In this document: positions 10,986-24,800 of the stretch, one piece after another | Numbering within the stretch: the stretch's first letter is position 1 | How the letters are laid out: the number at the start of each line of letters is the position of its first letter | Assembly (NCBI GenBank): GCA_911728435.2 | Contig: OU452204.1 | Coordinates: forward strand, 18,600,001-18,664,000 | DNA: 64,000 nucleotides | Reading direction: 5' to 3' | Source: Apoderus coryli | Taxonomy: Eukaryota > Arthropoda > Insecta > Coleoptera > Attelabidae | Notes under the pieces: model-generated | The model's database searches: none | What the model was told of the DNA's origin: nothing | The model's input: only the letters and a program-made list of their open reading frames with translations | Translations under genes and position numbers: made by a program

Positions 10986-13440
10986 TTCATAATAAAAAAT
11001 AAATGGACTATATTATATATATTCAAAATTAAATATAAACTATATATACTTATTATAACATCTAATAGTAGGTATACCAAAATACTTTATATACATGGTG
11101 CATATAAACAAAATTCGATAAATGCAAGCAACCCCCAATTTGACAATTTAGTACACATACATAACACAGGCTTAAAACAGGCCTTTGTAAATATCATCAT
11201 TTTTTTTTCGTGACAAAATGGATCAAAATCGCCTACTTTTACGACAAAATTGAAAATCGTTTTTTGAATAGCTACCAACAAAAAGTCGGAGTTTTTCACA
11301 AAAACATCGAGTTTTACCTTACATAGCTAAATTGTAAAAAGAATAACCTGCATTGGATCCCAAGTAGCTATCGAACGTGTCACAAATCAGATTCAAAAAT
11401 TCACTGCTCTAAATTTTTTTACCCTAATGTGTCACAAACGTTTAACCACCCCCAAAATATTTCAACCACCTAATAATAAACAAACGTCTCATTACTCAAG
11501 AAAAATTAATTTTTATCACAAATCTAGCTCAAAAATTCACTGCTCTAAACTTTTTAGCTCAAAATACGATAAAAATCAAAATCCTCAAAAATCTTTAAAA
11601 TCATCCAATGATGAACAAACTTTTTGATGATGATATTTACAAAGGCAACAATTTGTTCCACATATAATAAATTCACAAGAAGAACAGAAAAATTGGTAGG
11701 TACCTTCATTATGCGGCGAATTGACTTATTGAACCCTAAACTATATCTTTTAAATATAATCATTCGCTCATTCAATTTTAACTGTATTTTTTCAACTGCC
11801 AAAAACTTACTCAAAAATGGACAAACAATAGAACTGAGATCTGTAATTTTATAATCAAATTCTTTTAGAAAAACACTTTAGAGGGATATTCACAGGTAAT
11901 AGATAGGCAGAAATATTTGAACTTTACTAAATTTTCCCAAAAAACATAATACATTAATTGCTGATTTTTCAATAAAACTTCCAAGCAGCTTGTAAAGCAA
12001 AGGAAAATAAAAGTTATCTATATTTAAAAATCTAAGTTCCCTTTTTGTGTAATAGACTATAAAAATTATTAATAATGGATCTGAATTTGGTCTGATAACA
12101 TGGGTTTTTGATAAAAATAAATACATTTAATATTATTGTTATGTATATATATGTAAATCAGAATATATATAGTTATAGGGTTACAAATAGCAAAATAAAG
12201 GTAACAATTCCAATAAAACAAACATTTATAAGCATATCACATCAAATATTTGGTGCCTTTACATTAAAATAACAAATCTTGAAACAGTGTAAGCGTTGTT
12301 GTTTAAAAGCAAAATGCAATAAAACAAAGGGCCAAACAGCGAACAGAGAAAAGTTTGTTTGTAGGAAAAGCAGCTTACAGCTTGGTCAGTTGAGCTCTTG
12401 CTGTACGGAACCGGTATCAAACGTTCTTGCAATTCACCACCTATCACCTTTAAGAGTAAAGGGTATTACGTTAAAAAAAAGAGTGGTTGGAGATAGTGAT
12501 AGACAAACAATAAAAGAATGTGTGCACAGAGTAATAGAAACTACCAATAAATAATTTAAGGGAAAATATTAAAAACCAATGACATATTATAGAAATTAAC
12601 TTTGTTCGATGTCGTTTTTAATTGGCATCGGTTGAAAAAAAAATAGAGATCTGTACAAGATATGTCGTTGGTTTTTTAACGCCGCAAGCTAAAACTGCCA
12701 TTATGTACTCGTTGAGAAATAAGTGTTTTTGTCAACAGACACACGATGGCTCAAACGTGTATCTCCCATGGCTCGGTGCCGAATATTTCTATTATATTGG
12801 ACTCGTATCATTGTGAGCAATATTTTAATATATAGTTTTATCAGAAAAATATCTACTATTTAGGCCATCAATAAAAGTACCCTAATGTACTGGGCCCCCA
12901 CTCTGTATCTTCTAAAATATGATATGAATTCATATTTTATTTGTTTTTCCATATTTTTACGAATTCCATTTCAGTAGTTGTGTAATTTTTAATATCCGCA
13001 TTGCTGCTCCCATGGTGCTCCAAAAAATTGCATAGAAAGTAAGCGAAGCAGTAGTGGATTAATTTTTTCTTTTTGTGAGAAATTCATTGTTCTAACATAA
13101 TAACGATTTTATACAGGACATTCGGTATGTTGTACAAATTAAAAAAATAATATAAAATGCTTATTATATCACATGATTTAAATTATTGCCGTATAAAAGC
13201 TTTGTCCTAATGCTCTAATTTTATTTACCAAAGGATGTTTGCTATATTATAGTTGTTTTGGATATTTTCATTATTTTACATCGAATTTATATAGAAGAGC
13301 TTACATGTCTTTTGAATATCGAAAATATGGGAAAAAAAAAAGAGATAGTGGAGACATTGGATTGCTAAGAAACTCTAATTAAATTTAAAAAAGTAAAAAA
13401 TGTGTTGGACCTCGTAGATATGAAATTAACGACATAGAGC
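10986..13440. other. AT-rich spacer with weak internal duplication
   Basis: No gene was recognised. The 20-mer CAAAAATTCACTGCTCTAAA occurs at about 11394 and again about 137 bp later, each preceded by 'cacaaatc', indicating a diverged tandem duplication. Short ORFs here show no recognisable motif. Confidence 0.5.
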
Positions 13441-13444
13441 AATG

Positions 13445-13800
13445 CTTTCTATATACTGAGTTCAAGCTGTTTGCTGATGATCTCAAGTGTTATAGGACGA
13501 CCCGAGGAGTCACCGACTGCTACCTTTTGCAGCAGGATGTCACTCGGTTGGTTCTTTGATGCGAGATTCACGGCATGGATTTAAACGTCTGGAAGTGTTT
13601 TTGTATCGATTTTACTCGTTCTAGATATCCTCTTTTTCATGATTAGTTCATGGGTCAATCGGATCTGGAGTTCAGGGCCCTGGTAGTTTATTTGGAGGCC
13701 AACTTGAGCTTTAGTGATCACATCTAGCGTTCTGCATCGCCTTTCTTGTTGCTGAGCCACTTGATGCGGGCGAAAATGCGGCTTTTCTTGATAGATTTTC
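13445..13800 (+). mobile_element. LINE reverse transcriptase fragment (FADD block)
   Basis: Broken translation gives KLFADDLKCYR, the catalytic FADD block of a non-LTR RT, then LVVYLEANLSFSDHI, the usual 'LGVxLDxxLSFxxHI' segment. Multiple stops interrupt it. It is probably the same broad family as the LINE at 60-62 kb. Confidence 0.7.
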
Positions 13801-14033
13801 ACAACTGCTTTGCGATTAGCATTGGTTTGGGCTTGTAATATTGTACTTGTAATTAGTTTAGTTAGATATCTAAGTGTCACATCTGTTTTTTGTTATTGTT
13901 GTAATAATGGACTTTATCTGTAAATAAATAAATCATGGACCTTCAAAAAAGTTCTACTTGACACCAAAGATATCAATGGAAGTGCTGGTTGACAAAGAAA
14001 TAATAACCAACATAAAATAAGTATCTAAAATTC

Positions 14034-15187
14034 CTATATATACGTCTTTAAAAACATATTATAAATTTGTATAGAGGATTTAGCAATCTCGGTTGCGAAA
14101 CATGAATCTGTACCTCCCACTAATTGCGCTAGAGACACATAGTTGGGCTTTTTCGGGTTGTATTGATCCTTATTTAGATGCTTCAAAAATGAATGTCGTG
14201 GCTGAATTACCTTTTTCTTATACGTTAATATTAAGGGTTCCTGTAGAATTCGTTCTAAACTTAAACCCATATCTCTATGTAAATAATCGAATGTACTGAG
14301 CAATTTGTCACGACCTAAAATAAAATTAAAACTATAAGTGAGAGGCTAACAAAGGAAATAACGAAGTCCTCATTACCTGCTAGTATCAGCTTAGGTTCAG
14401 CCAAAATTACCTTCTTAATTTCATCATCAGTAAACCCCATTTCTTCCTTTAAGACAAATTTATTTAACTTGATTTTTCCAAAGTCGTACGTGGCCAAATT
14501 TGGTTTACGTGGGATTATAGCTCTTAGTTCATTACCGTTTAATGAAAATAATCTTTGAATTTGGCCTAGCCTTTCGTCGATTTCCTGAATGCTACAAAAA
14601 TATTTTCTTTATAATAAATCTTTTGTATTTGGGAAAGCAATAGACCTTTTACTTAACCAGAACGGATTCCTCATCAATATGAGTTGAATCATCTCGTCCG
14701 AAAACCTTTTCGACTTCAGATATTTAACTCTAATTTCCAAATTTTCTAAATCTTCTTGAAATATAAATGGATTTCGTGTTATAACATTACTAATAGCTTC
14801 GTTATCTAAACCCTGATCTCGTAAAAATATTATATGTTCTTTAATATCGTCAAATTTCAATTTTAATACAAAGGGTAGTGCATCTTCAATCTTTTCTATT
14901 AGATGCAAATTAACACCTAGTTTTACTAATTCCTGTAAGGTATCCGACTTGTTTACATATGCGGCGAAATTGAATGTTGGTTTTAAGTATGTGGAAATGT
15001 GAGATATATCCTCTGATAATGGTTCTAACACTGAGTGTTTCTTAGGTACTGAGACTTCGGTGTTGGGGCTTATAAATTCTTCCAGTTTCGCTACGGTTTG
15101 TTGATAATTTGGCGAACAGAAATTGCGTTTTGTTATCAATAATCTTGATCGATATATAAGTTTATTCATTTTCAGCAATATTTTCAA
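14034..15187 (-). CDS. MTERF3: Mitochondrial transcription termination factor 3 (mTERF3) homolog
   Basis: Three exons, 15187-14646, 14591-14377 and 14314-14034 (stop included), join in phase to 345 codons (human MTERF3 about 417). The N-terminus (KILLKMNKLIYRSRLLITKR) is basic and lacks acidic residues, as expected of a mitochondrial targeting peptide. Tandem mTERF helical repeats follow: LVKLGVNLHLIEKIEDA, FLRDQGLDNEAISNVITRNP, LKSKRFSDEMIQLILMRNPF, then FTDDEIKKVILAEPKLIL in exon 2. Exon 3 ends with KPNYVSLAQLVGG and FATEIAKSSIQIYNMFLKT, matching the human C-terminus. MTERF3 binds mtDNA/rRNA and acts in mitochondrial transcription control and large-subunit ribosome biogenesis. The first intron uses donor AG|GTCTAT. 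It lies head to head with Twinkle. Confidence 0.92.
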
Positions 15188-15897
15188 TACCGTAGATTAA
15201 ACCTATCTGTTTCTGTTTAATTTATGCTTCAACAATAAACATTTTCTAATTATTATTTATTATAATACACAATAAAAAATTTAAAAAGGTTAAATTCAAA
15301 TTCTGTTTATTATTTATTCTCGACTTTTCTTGGTCTTTTAGGATGTCCTATTTGTTTTTAGTAGATGGATTTTTGACATTAACAGATTACGAATAATAAT
15401 AATAGGTTCGATCCAACATGAAATTAGAAACTGTTTTTGATTGAAGTTTAGCGTATACGCAATCATAATCTATGGCTCAATCAACTAATTATGATAGAAA
15501 ATCTTGTTGTGATAACAGTGCTTTATTTTATTCAATTAGCTGAAAATCGTAGTCTATTAATACGAGATAGGAGCCCAAAAAAAAGTGAGGCATTATAATG
15601 GAGAAACTGAGGTAACATGAACAATTACCAATCTTAGATTGGCTAATCTATTTCGAAGAAAATGGTACGACATAAAGTGGGGATAACAGCTTGCTTATAG
15701 CATTGTCGTTCAATGCTTATAATATTTTTAATATCCCCTAATTACATTTAATATTGCGCTTGCGCAACAAGGCACGTGCGCAATTTAAATGGCTTATTTG
15801 AATTTGTTTTTTGAGGTTAAGTTGCGTCGTTTTTAAATTTTCTTTATTTTTTTAAATCTTATATATTTTGTAGTTTACTTATTAATTTTTTAATGAT
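15188..15897. promoter_or_regulatory. Bidirectional mTERF3/Twinkle promoter region
   Basis: 710 bp between the start codons of two mitochondrial genes transcribed outward. It contains the GC-rich cluster at 15754-15783 (described separately) in otherwise AT-rich sequence. 5'UTR positions are not known. Confidence 0.65.
15754..15783. promoter_or_regulatory. NRF-1-like near-palindrome plus E-box
   Basis: TTGCGCTTGCGCAA (15754-15767) contains TGCGCTTGCGCA, one base from the NRF-1 consensus YGCGCAYGCGCR. Six bases on is CACGTG (15773-15778), an E-box that runs into a further GTGCGCAA half-site. Three GCGC cores within 30 bp stand out in an AT-rich spacer. NRF-1 controls many vertebrate mitochondrial genes, and Drosophila ewg is its homolog. 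Function here is inferred from sequence and position only. Confidence 0.55.
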
Positions 15898-18800
15898 ATG
15901 TCTCTAATGTTTTCTTTAACGAAACAGTTGTGTAAAAGAAGCAGAAAACGACATTCTCTAAATTATGTTTTTTCTAGTAGAAATTACAATGATGTAGCAG
16001 CTGAGGATGTACCTGATTTATCCGAAATATCTATTAAAAAAGTACTTAAGAATAACAATATTAATTATGAAGACGGGTATACGTGCTATATAATGCCATG
16101 TATAATTTGTGGTAAATCAACCTCAAAACAGTTAGTTGCACCAAAGTTATATGTAAATAAAACTACTGGTACTTACGCATTTCTATATTTCTGTTGTAGA
16201 GGTGTATGTTAAGGTATTTTTATGTATTTCAGGTATGTACATGTGTAGTCTTTGTATGCAAAACGGCCAATGGAATCAATTGGAGGCTATATTAAGTTTG
16301 CGGAATACGAAAAAGAGTAAAATAAAAGAAGCAGTTGATCCCACAAAGTATTTAAATGAATTGAAAGTCGTATTAGAAAAAATAAAAGAAAGTACGACTG
16401 AATTAAAGTCGTATACGCCGGAAGAGATACAAGATATTTTAGTGAAATTTAAATTACCTGTAAGTACCTAGTTAGTTTACTTTAATTAAATAGATACTTA
16501 GGTATGTTTATTACTGTTGTTAGACACTTTCCTCATTTGAAAACCTCCAACAATTAGATGTACGAATAAACAAATTGAAAACACTGTTACATTTTCCACT
16601 AGAAAACGTAAATTCTACAATCGTTGGATATCGAACTCTAAGTAGCACAACTAAATTAGAAGAAAAACTACCTAACATCCAATACGGTGGACTTCTCACC
16701 TGGAAACCGTTGAAGCAAACTAAAGCGACCGCTGTAGTGGTTCCAAACCTATCAGATTTTCTAATTCTAGCAAACGCTAATTTGCATACAAATATAGTTT
16801 GCTTGCCAAATGGAACACATAGTTTATCACCGTATTTTCTACCAGCTTTTGAGAAGTACAATAAACTTACGTTGTGGTTGGGCAGTGATAATACGTCATA
16901 CGACGCTGCAAGACAGTTTGCGAAGAAGTTGGGCGAAAAACGGTGTTATCTGATACGGTAAGTCCAGTTTGTTTTGATTACATTAACGTATCTTGAGGTG
17001 GGAACTTGGAAACGCTTGAGCAAAAACATCAAGGTGCGTTTGCCAGTATTTCTGCTGGATTTTCATCTTCTTTATCGTATTATTTTGGGTTCCAGCATTT
17101 CAACTGGATGTTTTTCATTGACAGTATAACTTTTTCGATAGAATTCATGTACTTCGAAAAAATATGTTACTTTTTAGGCCAAATGAACTCCTTCCACATC
17201 TCAAGCACGATCAGGACTTCAAATCGGTTCTAAGTCATGCCCAATTGATGTGGCACAAATCAATTACAACGTTTTCTAGTTTACGAGCCGATGTTTTGTC
17301 AGACTTGCAAAATATCGATAAAGTGAGTTACGTTATGTTGTTGAAAATGTACTTAAGGTGTTGAAAAGGCAAATATTTTAAGGTGCAAGGCGTTAAATGG
17401 AAGAGATACCCAACATTGAATAAAATTCTTAAAGGCCATCGAAGAGGCGAACTAACTATCCTAACCGGACCTACAGGTTGTGGTAAAACTACATTTATGA
17501 GCGACTATTCGCTCGATTTAGCGATGCAAGGGGTAAAATTAGTTTTCTTACAATCGTCAGCATCGGTCGCAGTAACCTTTTGTTTGTTTCATTCAGGTAA
17601 ACACACTATGGGGTAGTTTTGAAATTAGGAATGTTCGATTGGCCAAGACGATGTTGCAGCAAATGGCTGGATTCTCTCTGGAAGACAATTTACATAGATT
17701 TGATGAAGTTGCGAACGAATTTGAGAAACTTCCGATTTACTTTATGATGTTCCATGGACAGCAGTCACTTAAAGTTGTAATGGAGGTAAGTTAAGAGGTT
17801 GTATTTATTTATTGTTAGTGTTGTGTTTTGTTATTACTGTCAAATTGAAATTGGACATCACTGCCCGTAAATAATAAATAAAAAATATCCCTTCCAGTGG
17901 GGGTTTTGAACCCAGGTCTCCTGGCTTTACAAGATGGTACTCTAAACACTACACTACGGAGCCACATAATATTTCTTTATAATTTCTCCATAATGCCAGC
18001 GTTATTTTCAGTATTTTTCCCTTTCATAGGTCATGTATCCCATTTCGGTTAAGAGTTGTTTAATTTCTATCGATTTCGAAGAAGCAGGAAGATGTCTTGG
18101 CCAATCTAGAGGCTCTTTCACAATTTGTTATGTGAAACGGTTCAATAAACAATGATTATATTAACAACAGTTAAAAGGATTTCATGTCCGTAAATATAAT
18201 AAATGAAAATAATTTCGTGGCAAAGCGGACTAAAATGTTGGTTTTACCTACACAAGGAACTTTGTTTAATTTAGCAGGGCCCCAGTCTAATTCAATAGAA
18301 CCAGACCGAGGCATGGGTCGACAGATACTGACGAATTCGTTTCGCTCTTGTTATGAGCTCGTCAGAGTACCATAGGCGTTGCCCATCCACAAATATCAGC
18401 CTGCATTTAAGCACAATAGGATACACAACAGTAGACACATGTAAACACGTATCATCTACATGTAAATAGTAATGCATATCCTATACCCATGCAAAGGCCG
18501 AACAAACTCAATGTACAGGTAGGTGTTCTATTTATACGACTGGTTTTACCTATACATTGAGTTTGTTCGGCCTCTGCATGGTATAGGATATGCATTACTA
18601 TGTACATGTAGATGATACGTGTTTACATGTCTCTACTGTTGGGTATCCTATTGTGCTTAAATGCAGCCCGATATTTGTAGATGGGCAACGACTATGGTAC
18701 TCTGACGAGCTCATAACAAGAGCGAAACGAATTCGTCAGTATCTGTCGACCCATGCCTCGGTCTGGTTCTATTGAATTAGACTGGGGCCCTGCTAAATTA

Positions 18801-21800
18801 AACAATGTTCCTTGTGTAGGTAAAACCAACATTTTAGTCCGCTTTGCCAGGAAATTATTTTTATTTATGAACAACAGTGTGCCTAGCAACTGGATTCGAG
18901 TTTTGGTGAAGAAGAACCATCGTGTTTCTCTGGTTTTCCGAATGTAATCGTGCTCGTTCTTTGCTCCTGCACGTGTTTTGTGGGGGGCGTTTTGAAATAG
19001 ACTATTTTACGAGAAAAACATTATTGACCTGGAGCATTACATTTGGCTGGTAAAAATTGATAATTGCTCAAAAAAAGCTCTTGTCGATTTCAAAGGAATT
19101 GTTCGTTGCAACTAAGTACTTTGTACCACATCAATTTCCCTACATTTGGTATGATTTAAGATGATGACTAAGGATGCTCATTTTTGAAAACACTCAGGTT
19201 AAATTATTATTATTATTATTAGTCGTAAAACAGTAAACGGTAAAACCGATGAAACTGTTGCTCAGTTCCTAATTTGAGGTTTTTGAAATATTGATGTCAT
19301 CCTCACTAATCTTCTATAGCGAGTAGTGGACCAACTGATCGCCATGGTCCTCCATGAAATTGTCCAGCCTGTTCCTAAAGCTGTCAACCGTTTGCGCCAT
19401 TATTACCTCTTCAGGTAATGAATTCCATGCATATATAACTCTGTTTGTTATAAAATTCTTCCGAGGAAGTCTAGCACATTTCTCCTTGTCAAGTTTCTTA
19501 CTATTGCCACGCAGATTAGGATTTCTAGCAGGATGAAATACATCGAGATTCACCGAGTAGTAGCCACTAAGTATCTTGTATGTTTGAATTAGATCGCCTC
19601 GTTGTCGTCGATCATAAAGACATGTCAAATTTAAAAGCCTCAATCGCTCCTCATATGGTATATGGCTAAGTGCATGAGGTAGCTTAGTGAATCTCCTCTG
19701 AACCCTTTCCAATGCCTCTATGTCCTTAATGAAGTAGGGGGACCAAACGCTGCTGGCATATTCCAATAGTGGTCTGACATACGATTTATACAATACCAAT
19801 ATTAGAGAGTTAGATCTTGACTTGACAGCTCTCTGTATCAGATACCACAGTCTATTAGCTTTCTTCACTGTGGCGGAAATATGGGCCTCCCACTTCAAAT
19901 CCGCTGTTACTATGACACCAAGATTTAACGGCATTTCCATTGATAAAATATGGAGTCCTGGGATTATTAGTTCCGATGTGTAGTACCTGACACTTTTCCA
20001 AATTCAAGTTCATCAACCAAACCGCCGACCAGGACACTACCCCATCAATGTCGATCTGGAACCCATTATCGTCTCGAAGTGGGTTACAAAACAATTTGGT
20101 GTCATCAGCAAAGAAACTTATGTTTGACGTGATGGTTCTTGTTAAGTCTGATAAAGCAATGGCCCCAGTACAGACCCCTGCGGGACACCACTCAAGACCG
20201 GCAATTTAGCGGATAATGCAGCATTCGCTCTAACTTGGAAAATTCTTTTTGTAAGAAACATCTCAATCCACCTCAGGAATGCCCCCCGCACGCCGTAATG
20301 CTCCAATTTCAGCAACAAACGAGCAAATGGCACTCTGTCGAATGCTTTCTCAAAATCCAGATACAACACATCCGTAGGCTGACCAACATCATTATGGCTG
20401 GTCCACACATTGAGGCACTCCAGAAGATTCGACTCTACCGACCTCTTGGGCATAAACCCATGTTGTTCATTGGGAATAATATTTGATTCAACTAGATATG
20501 AAGTCATATTTCTGGTAATGACTTTCTCCATGCATTTACAAAGTGCGCAGGTCAAACTAATAGGTCGATAATTTTCTGCAGCGAACTTGTCACCCTTTTT
20601 AAATATAGGTATCACGACAGCAGACAACCATTCCTCCGGTAGAGTGCCCATGTTGATGCATTTTTGCATTGACGTGGCCAATGGTCGTAATAATGATTTA
20701 ATGCATCTCTGAAGAAACATCGGAGGAATTTCGTCCGGGCCAGGACTCGAGTCTTGCTTCAAACCCGCCACTGCCTCACGAATAGCTTGGTCGTCAGTGT
20801 CAAAATAAGATATGATTCAGAATAAAACTAGAAACAGATATTTTTTATAAAAGCAACACATTTGCGAAGCACTTATTTTTAATTTAAGTAAGTAAAATGT
20901 AAAAAAAACCAACAATTAGAATTGCTACGACTGAGAATCGAACTCACACCGTTGTATAAAGAGCAGAGAACAGTACACATTGGGCCATGGGCTGATCTTA
21001 TAGTTTACGTTAATTAATTGATAGTTTTAATACTCTATTTCAAATTTATTATTTGAAGTAGTGAAATAATGAATATCTTAAAATACTATAACATATATAT
21101 TTTGTATGTACAAGTTAAAAATTGAATAAAACATTTTACATTATTATTAAAAACTGAAAACATTGATAAACAACTCTCACAATCTTCCACTACGAGCATC
21201 GGTGATCGCTCCCCATATCTCAATAAGTAACTCGTCATCAAACTCGAACTCTGCCAAGTCTGAATCGTCAAAAGCTTCAGCGAAATCCATTGAGTTCTCT
21301 TTCCCAAAAGATAGTTCCCAGATTTGCGTAGCAAGTTCCGAATCGTTAATACCCATAAATGACTCTAAAATCTCGTTAATCTTCTCAACACCTGAATCTA
21401 AAGCATCATCCTGTTGCTGTATCTGTGCTGGCCCACCGGCTTTGAAACGCAGCGTAGCTTTCCCGTTGTCAATTCCAGGTTTTTTGGTGTTTTTTATTGA
21501 ACCCTTCGGTGCGATGTTTGCAAAACCAACTTTCATTGGTTCAATTAATCTTATTGTGAACGTAGATCCGCGTGGGATTTCTTTGAGTGCTTTCGCGACT
21601 TCGAAATGACGTTTGCCCACCATGTTTTCACCATTTAATTTTTCTATGTGATCGCCAATTTCTATATGGGAGATGCCGTCGATTACCGAACCCTCTTTGA
21701 TGCGTTTTATGAATGAATATCCAGCTCCATTGTCTGTTATTGTTAGGCCTAAAGCGTCTTCTGTTTTAACAAGTTCAACTTCTTTCGGTCTGCCTTTCTT

Positions 21801-24800
21801 ATGTGCGAATATAAAGTCTTCTAAACCGATTTGACCGCCTAGTATTTTTGTCATGTCCACTTTGTAGGTGTTCAATGTGCAGAAGAGGATTTCTGAAGGG
21901 GATATTTCGAATGCATCACCTGTAAATTGCAAACAAAATTGAGTTAGTAAGAGCGATTCTGATCTACTAAATTTTCTACAATATATTTTTGAAGCTGGTA
22001 GAATTTTATGAACACCTCAAGCGCCTTGCCTTGGTACATGCTCCCTCTCAAGGGATATGCACATGGAAGCATTTCTGCAACTCTCACTGCCACCCAGGGG
22101 TCTCCTACTAAACGAACCGTTTGCGCCTGTGAGGCCAACACCAGTCGAGAGAGCGCTAGCAACACTATCTTGCTGGGCCACCTCTCTCCCGCAGTCCTAT
22201 AGTTAGGCTAGGTTGGCCATTATACCTTCTGCCAACCTTGAATAGTAACGGTCCGCAGGATCATGTCAGATGCTTGGGGCTAATACTAGTGCCGCATCGC
22301 CGTGGTTTGACATGTTTGACCGATAGGGAGAGACATTGCATCACGTAGTCTTGGATACTAGCCCAGGGCGATCTGTACAGACACCTGAAACGACTAGCAG
22401 CGGCTAACTCTCCCCGTCCTACCCTGACTCGAGCCAGGCAGCCACCCGAAGACAATTGAACGTTCCTACTAGGGAATCTTTGCCCAATGTCCCAAGTAAC
22501 CAGGTTACCCAGGATTTATTTGGGGTCGGACTAGCAGCTCCGTAGTTTTAGGAGTAAACGCCGCCTGGCAGCACGTTGGTGAATTTTCAATAAAACTCCC
22601 AAATTATTTACTACTTTATAATTGAGAGGGTTGCTATTAAGTCAACATTACAGGACTAATAGACCCCTTAAAGTTCACCGCATGGCACTTCGAAATATTA
22701 GACTCTAAACCCTTTAATAAGCACCAGTTAAAGAAAACAACAAGACTGCATTCGTCCACAATCAGACAGTATCCATAAACAACACTCTGCTACATCAGGT
22801 TATGGGCCCAGATCCAATATAAGCAAAATATCAGCAACAATTTTGGCATCAAAATATTGAATGAATAGTCAAGGTACGTCTACGTTTGATGACACATAGC
22901 GAAACCTTCTTCCACAATACACACAATATTTTCTAATGGGAGGCCACCGTGCGACACCCTGTATATGTTTATCTAAACAATCGCGACACGAAAATAAATA
23001 ATATTTAAATGGTAAGGATTCACATTTTATAGCGGAAGCTTTTGATTATTTATTTATCTTTCCAATATTTATAAAAATATGCTTTGCTTATCAACCGATA
23101 GGCATTAAATATGGTATCATATCTATTTATAATAATTTCATAACAGAAAATATGAAGTGTTTGTAATTTCTACCTCACCACTTCGTATAATGAACCTAAC
23201 TCCTTCATTTATTCATACAAATAGGGGAAATAATAATACAGAATATTCCGGATTGCATCTGCGAAAATTTACCAAAAGGTAGGACTTTTAGAAATATGAA
23301 AAAATAGTTCAGTTAGTTGTTAGGGAAATGCTTTGTTTTCGAGATAAAGTTACGAGGGGGGAGGATAGATAACGGTTGAAAATAATATCCATGTAATTGA
23401 GTTTGATAGGGTCGGTGGCCTCTCGCATAGTAGATATGTTCACGTGGCATATTACCAACGTAAACTAGATGTTGTCAAACACATCAAAAAATAATAATTA
23501 AAATGACAAAAAAATGCGACTTTTGGCAATTTTTTCATTTTTTTTTTAATAATTTATTATGAAAAAAGGGTTAACCTTAAGGATTTAACAACAACCCAAC
23601 CCAATGAAATCCAGTAAACCGAAGAAAAGAATGAATTTCAATAGGGCCTGACTCGAAAATATGTTTTGGTTTCTGTAGTAACCTCAAGGCATTGTCAAAA
23701 TTCACACTTATTTACAATCATTTCAAAAACTACTAGGTACATCAACCCTTATCTCATTTTTCTTTTATAACGGCATTTATTTATGTTAAAATGTACAGGG
23801 TCACATTAAGAAAAAGTAAATTTGGTCTGCTGCGCGCTTCTGAACTACCCTGTATAATTGAAAACATTTTTGGGTTGTACATATCTTCAGTGCCTAAAAG
23901 TTTTGTAGAGAATTTTTTTGTCTATCGCTTATAGATCTTGAGATATCTTCCGCCCACACTAATGGGCCACTGTGTATAAATATTTAGATTCGCTTTGAAA
24001 TGGTAATGATATTATTAACATATATACAACATATATAACATATACAGTAACTCTGTATCAACTTAAGTTCTGGCTGAGACGACATTTACTTTCAGTTCAG
24101 TCATAATGTATTATGGTTTGTATTATACAGGGTGTTTCAGAAAGACATGGCCAAAATTTGTGAGTGAATTGGCGACATCTAATCAAGAAAAAAACCTAAA
24201 TTGTAACTTTTCGAAAATTCCTTATTTACAAAGATACAGGGTGTTAAAGATGACTGCCTGAGGACGATTTTTTGGAAATATTTTCGAAACGAATAAAGAT
24301 GAATTAACCAAATGTAGCATATTTATTCACCTAGTTAAATGTCGTAAGCTGACATGAAATTGAATAAAAAAGGATGACCATAGGCAGGTAAATGGGGGGT
24401 ACCCTTGCCTTAATTATAACCTAACTTTTTTTCCTTGTGATTTTTATTCATTTTGTGTCAAAAATGAGAATTGTTATGAATAATCACTATAAATATCAAT
24501 AAGTTCTTCGTAAATGTTCGATGGAAATTTGATTCACACTGCCTGCCGATCATAAAAATTAATAAAATAAATAAATAAATAGATAGAAGTTAATAATTTT
24601 ATCGTTTTTTTTTGTGTTTATTTAAGAACCTGCAGTTATTCTTGTAAATATGTACTATGGACCGTAAATCAAATGAGTCTCTTCCACAAAATATCTTTAA
24701 TAACATAGCGGGTCTTGTTAGCCAGACATGTTTCGTCAGCGCAGCGCCCACATCATCGGTGGCAAATCAGACTCAAAAACTGCCTTAATTATGCGTAAAA

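Noticed and set aside
12279..12554. 91-codon plus ORF with many Cys and Lys
   Set aside because: No recognisable domain, no splice context, opposite-strand ORF of similar length; treated as chance.
17006..17233. 75-codon ORF in Twinkle intron 3
   Set aside because: It overlaps the exon 4 acceptor in the wrong frame; the spliced Twinkle model explains the conserved residues.
17891..17963. Functional tRNA-Thr
   Set aside because: The acceptor stem does not pair and the anticodon stem is imperfect; kept only as tRNA-like repeat.
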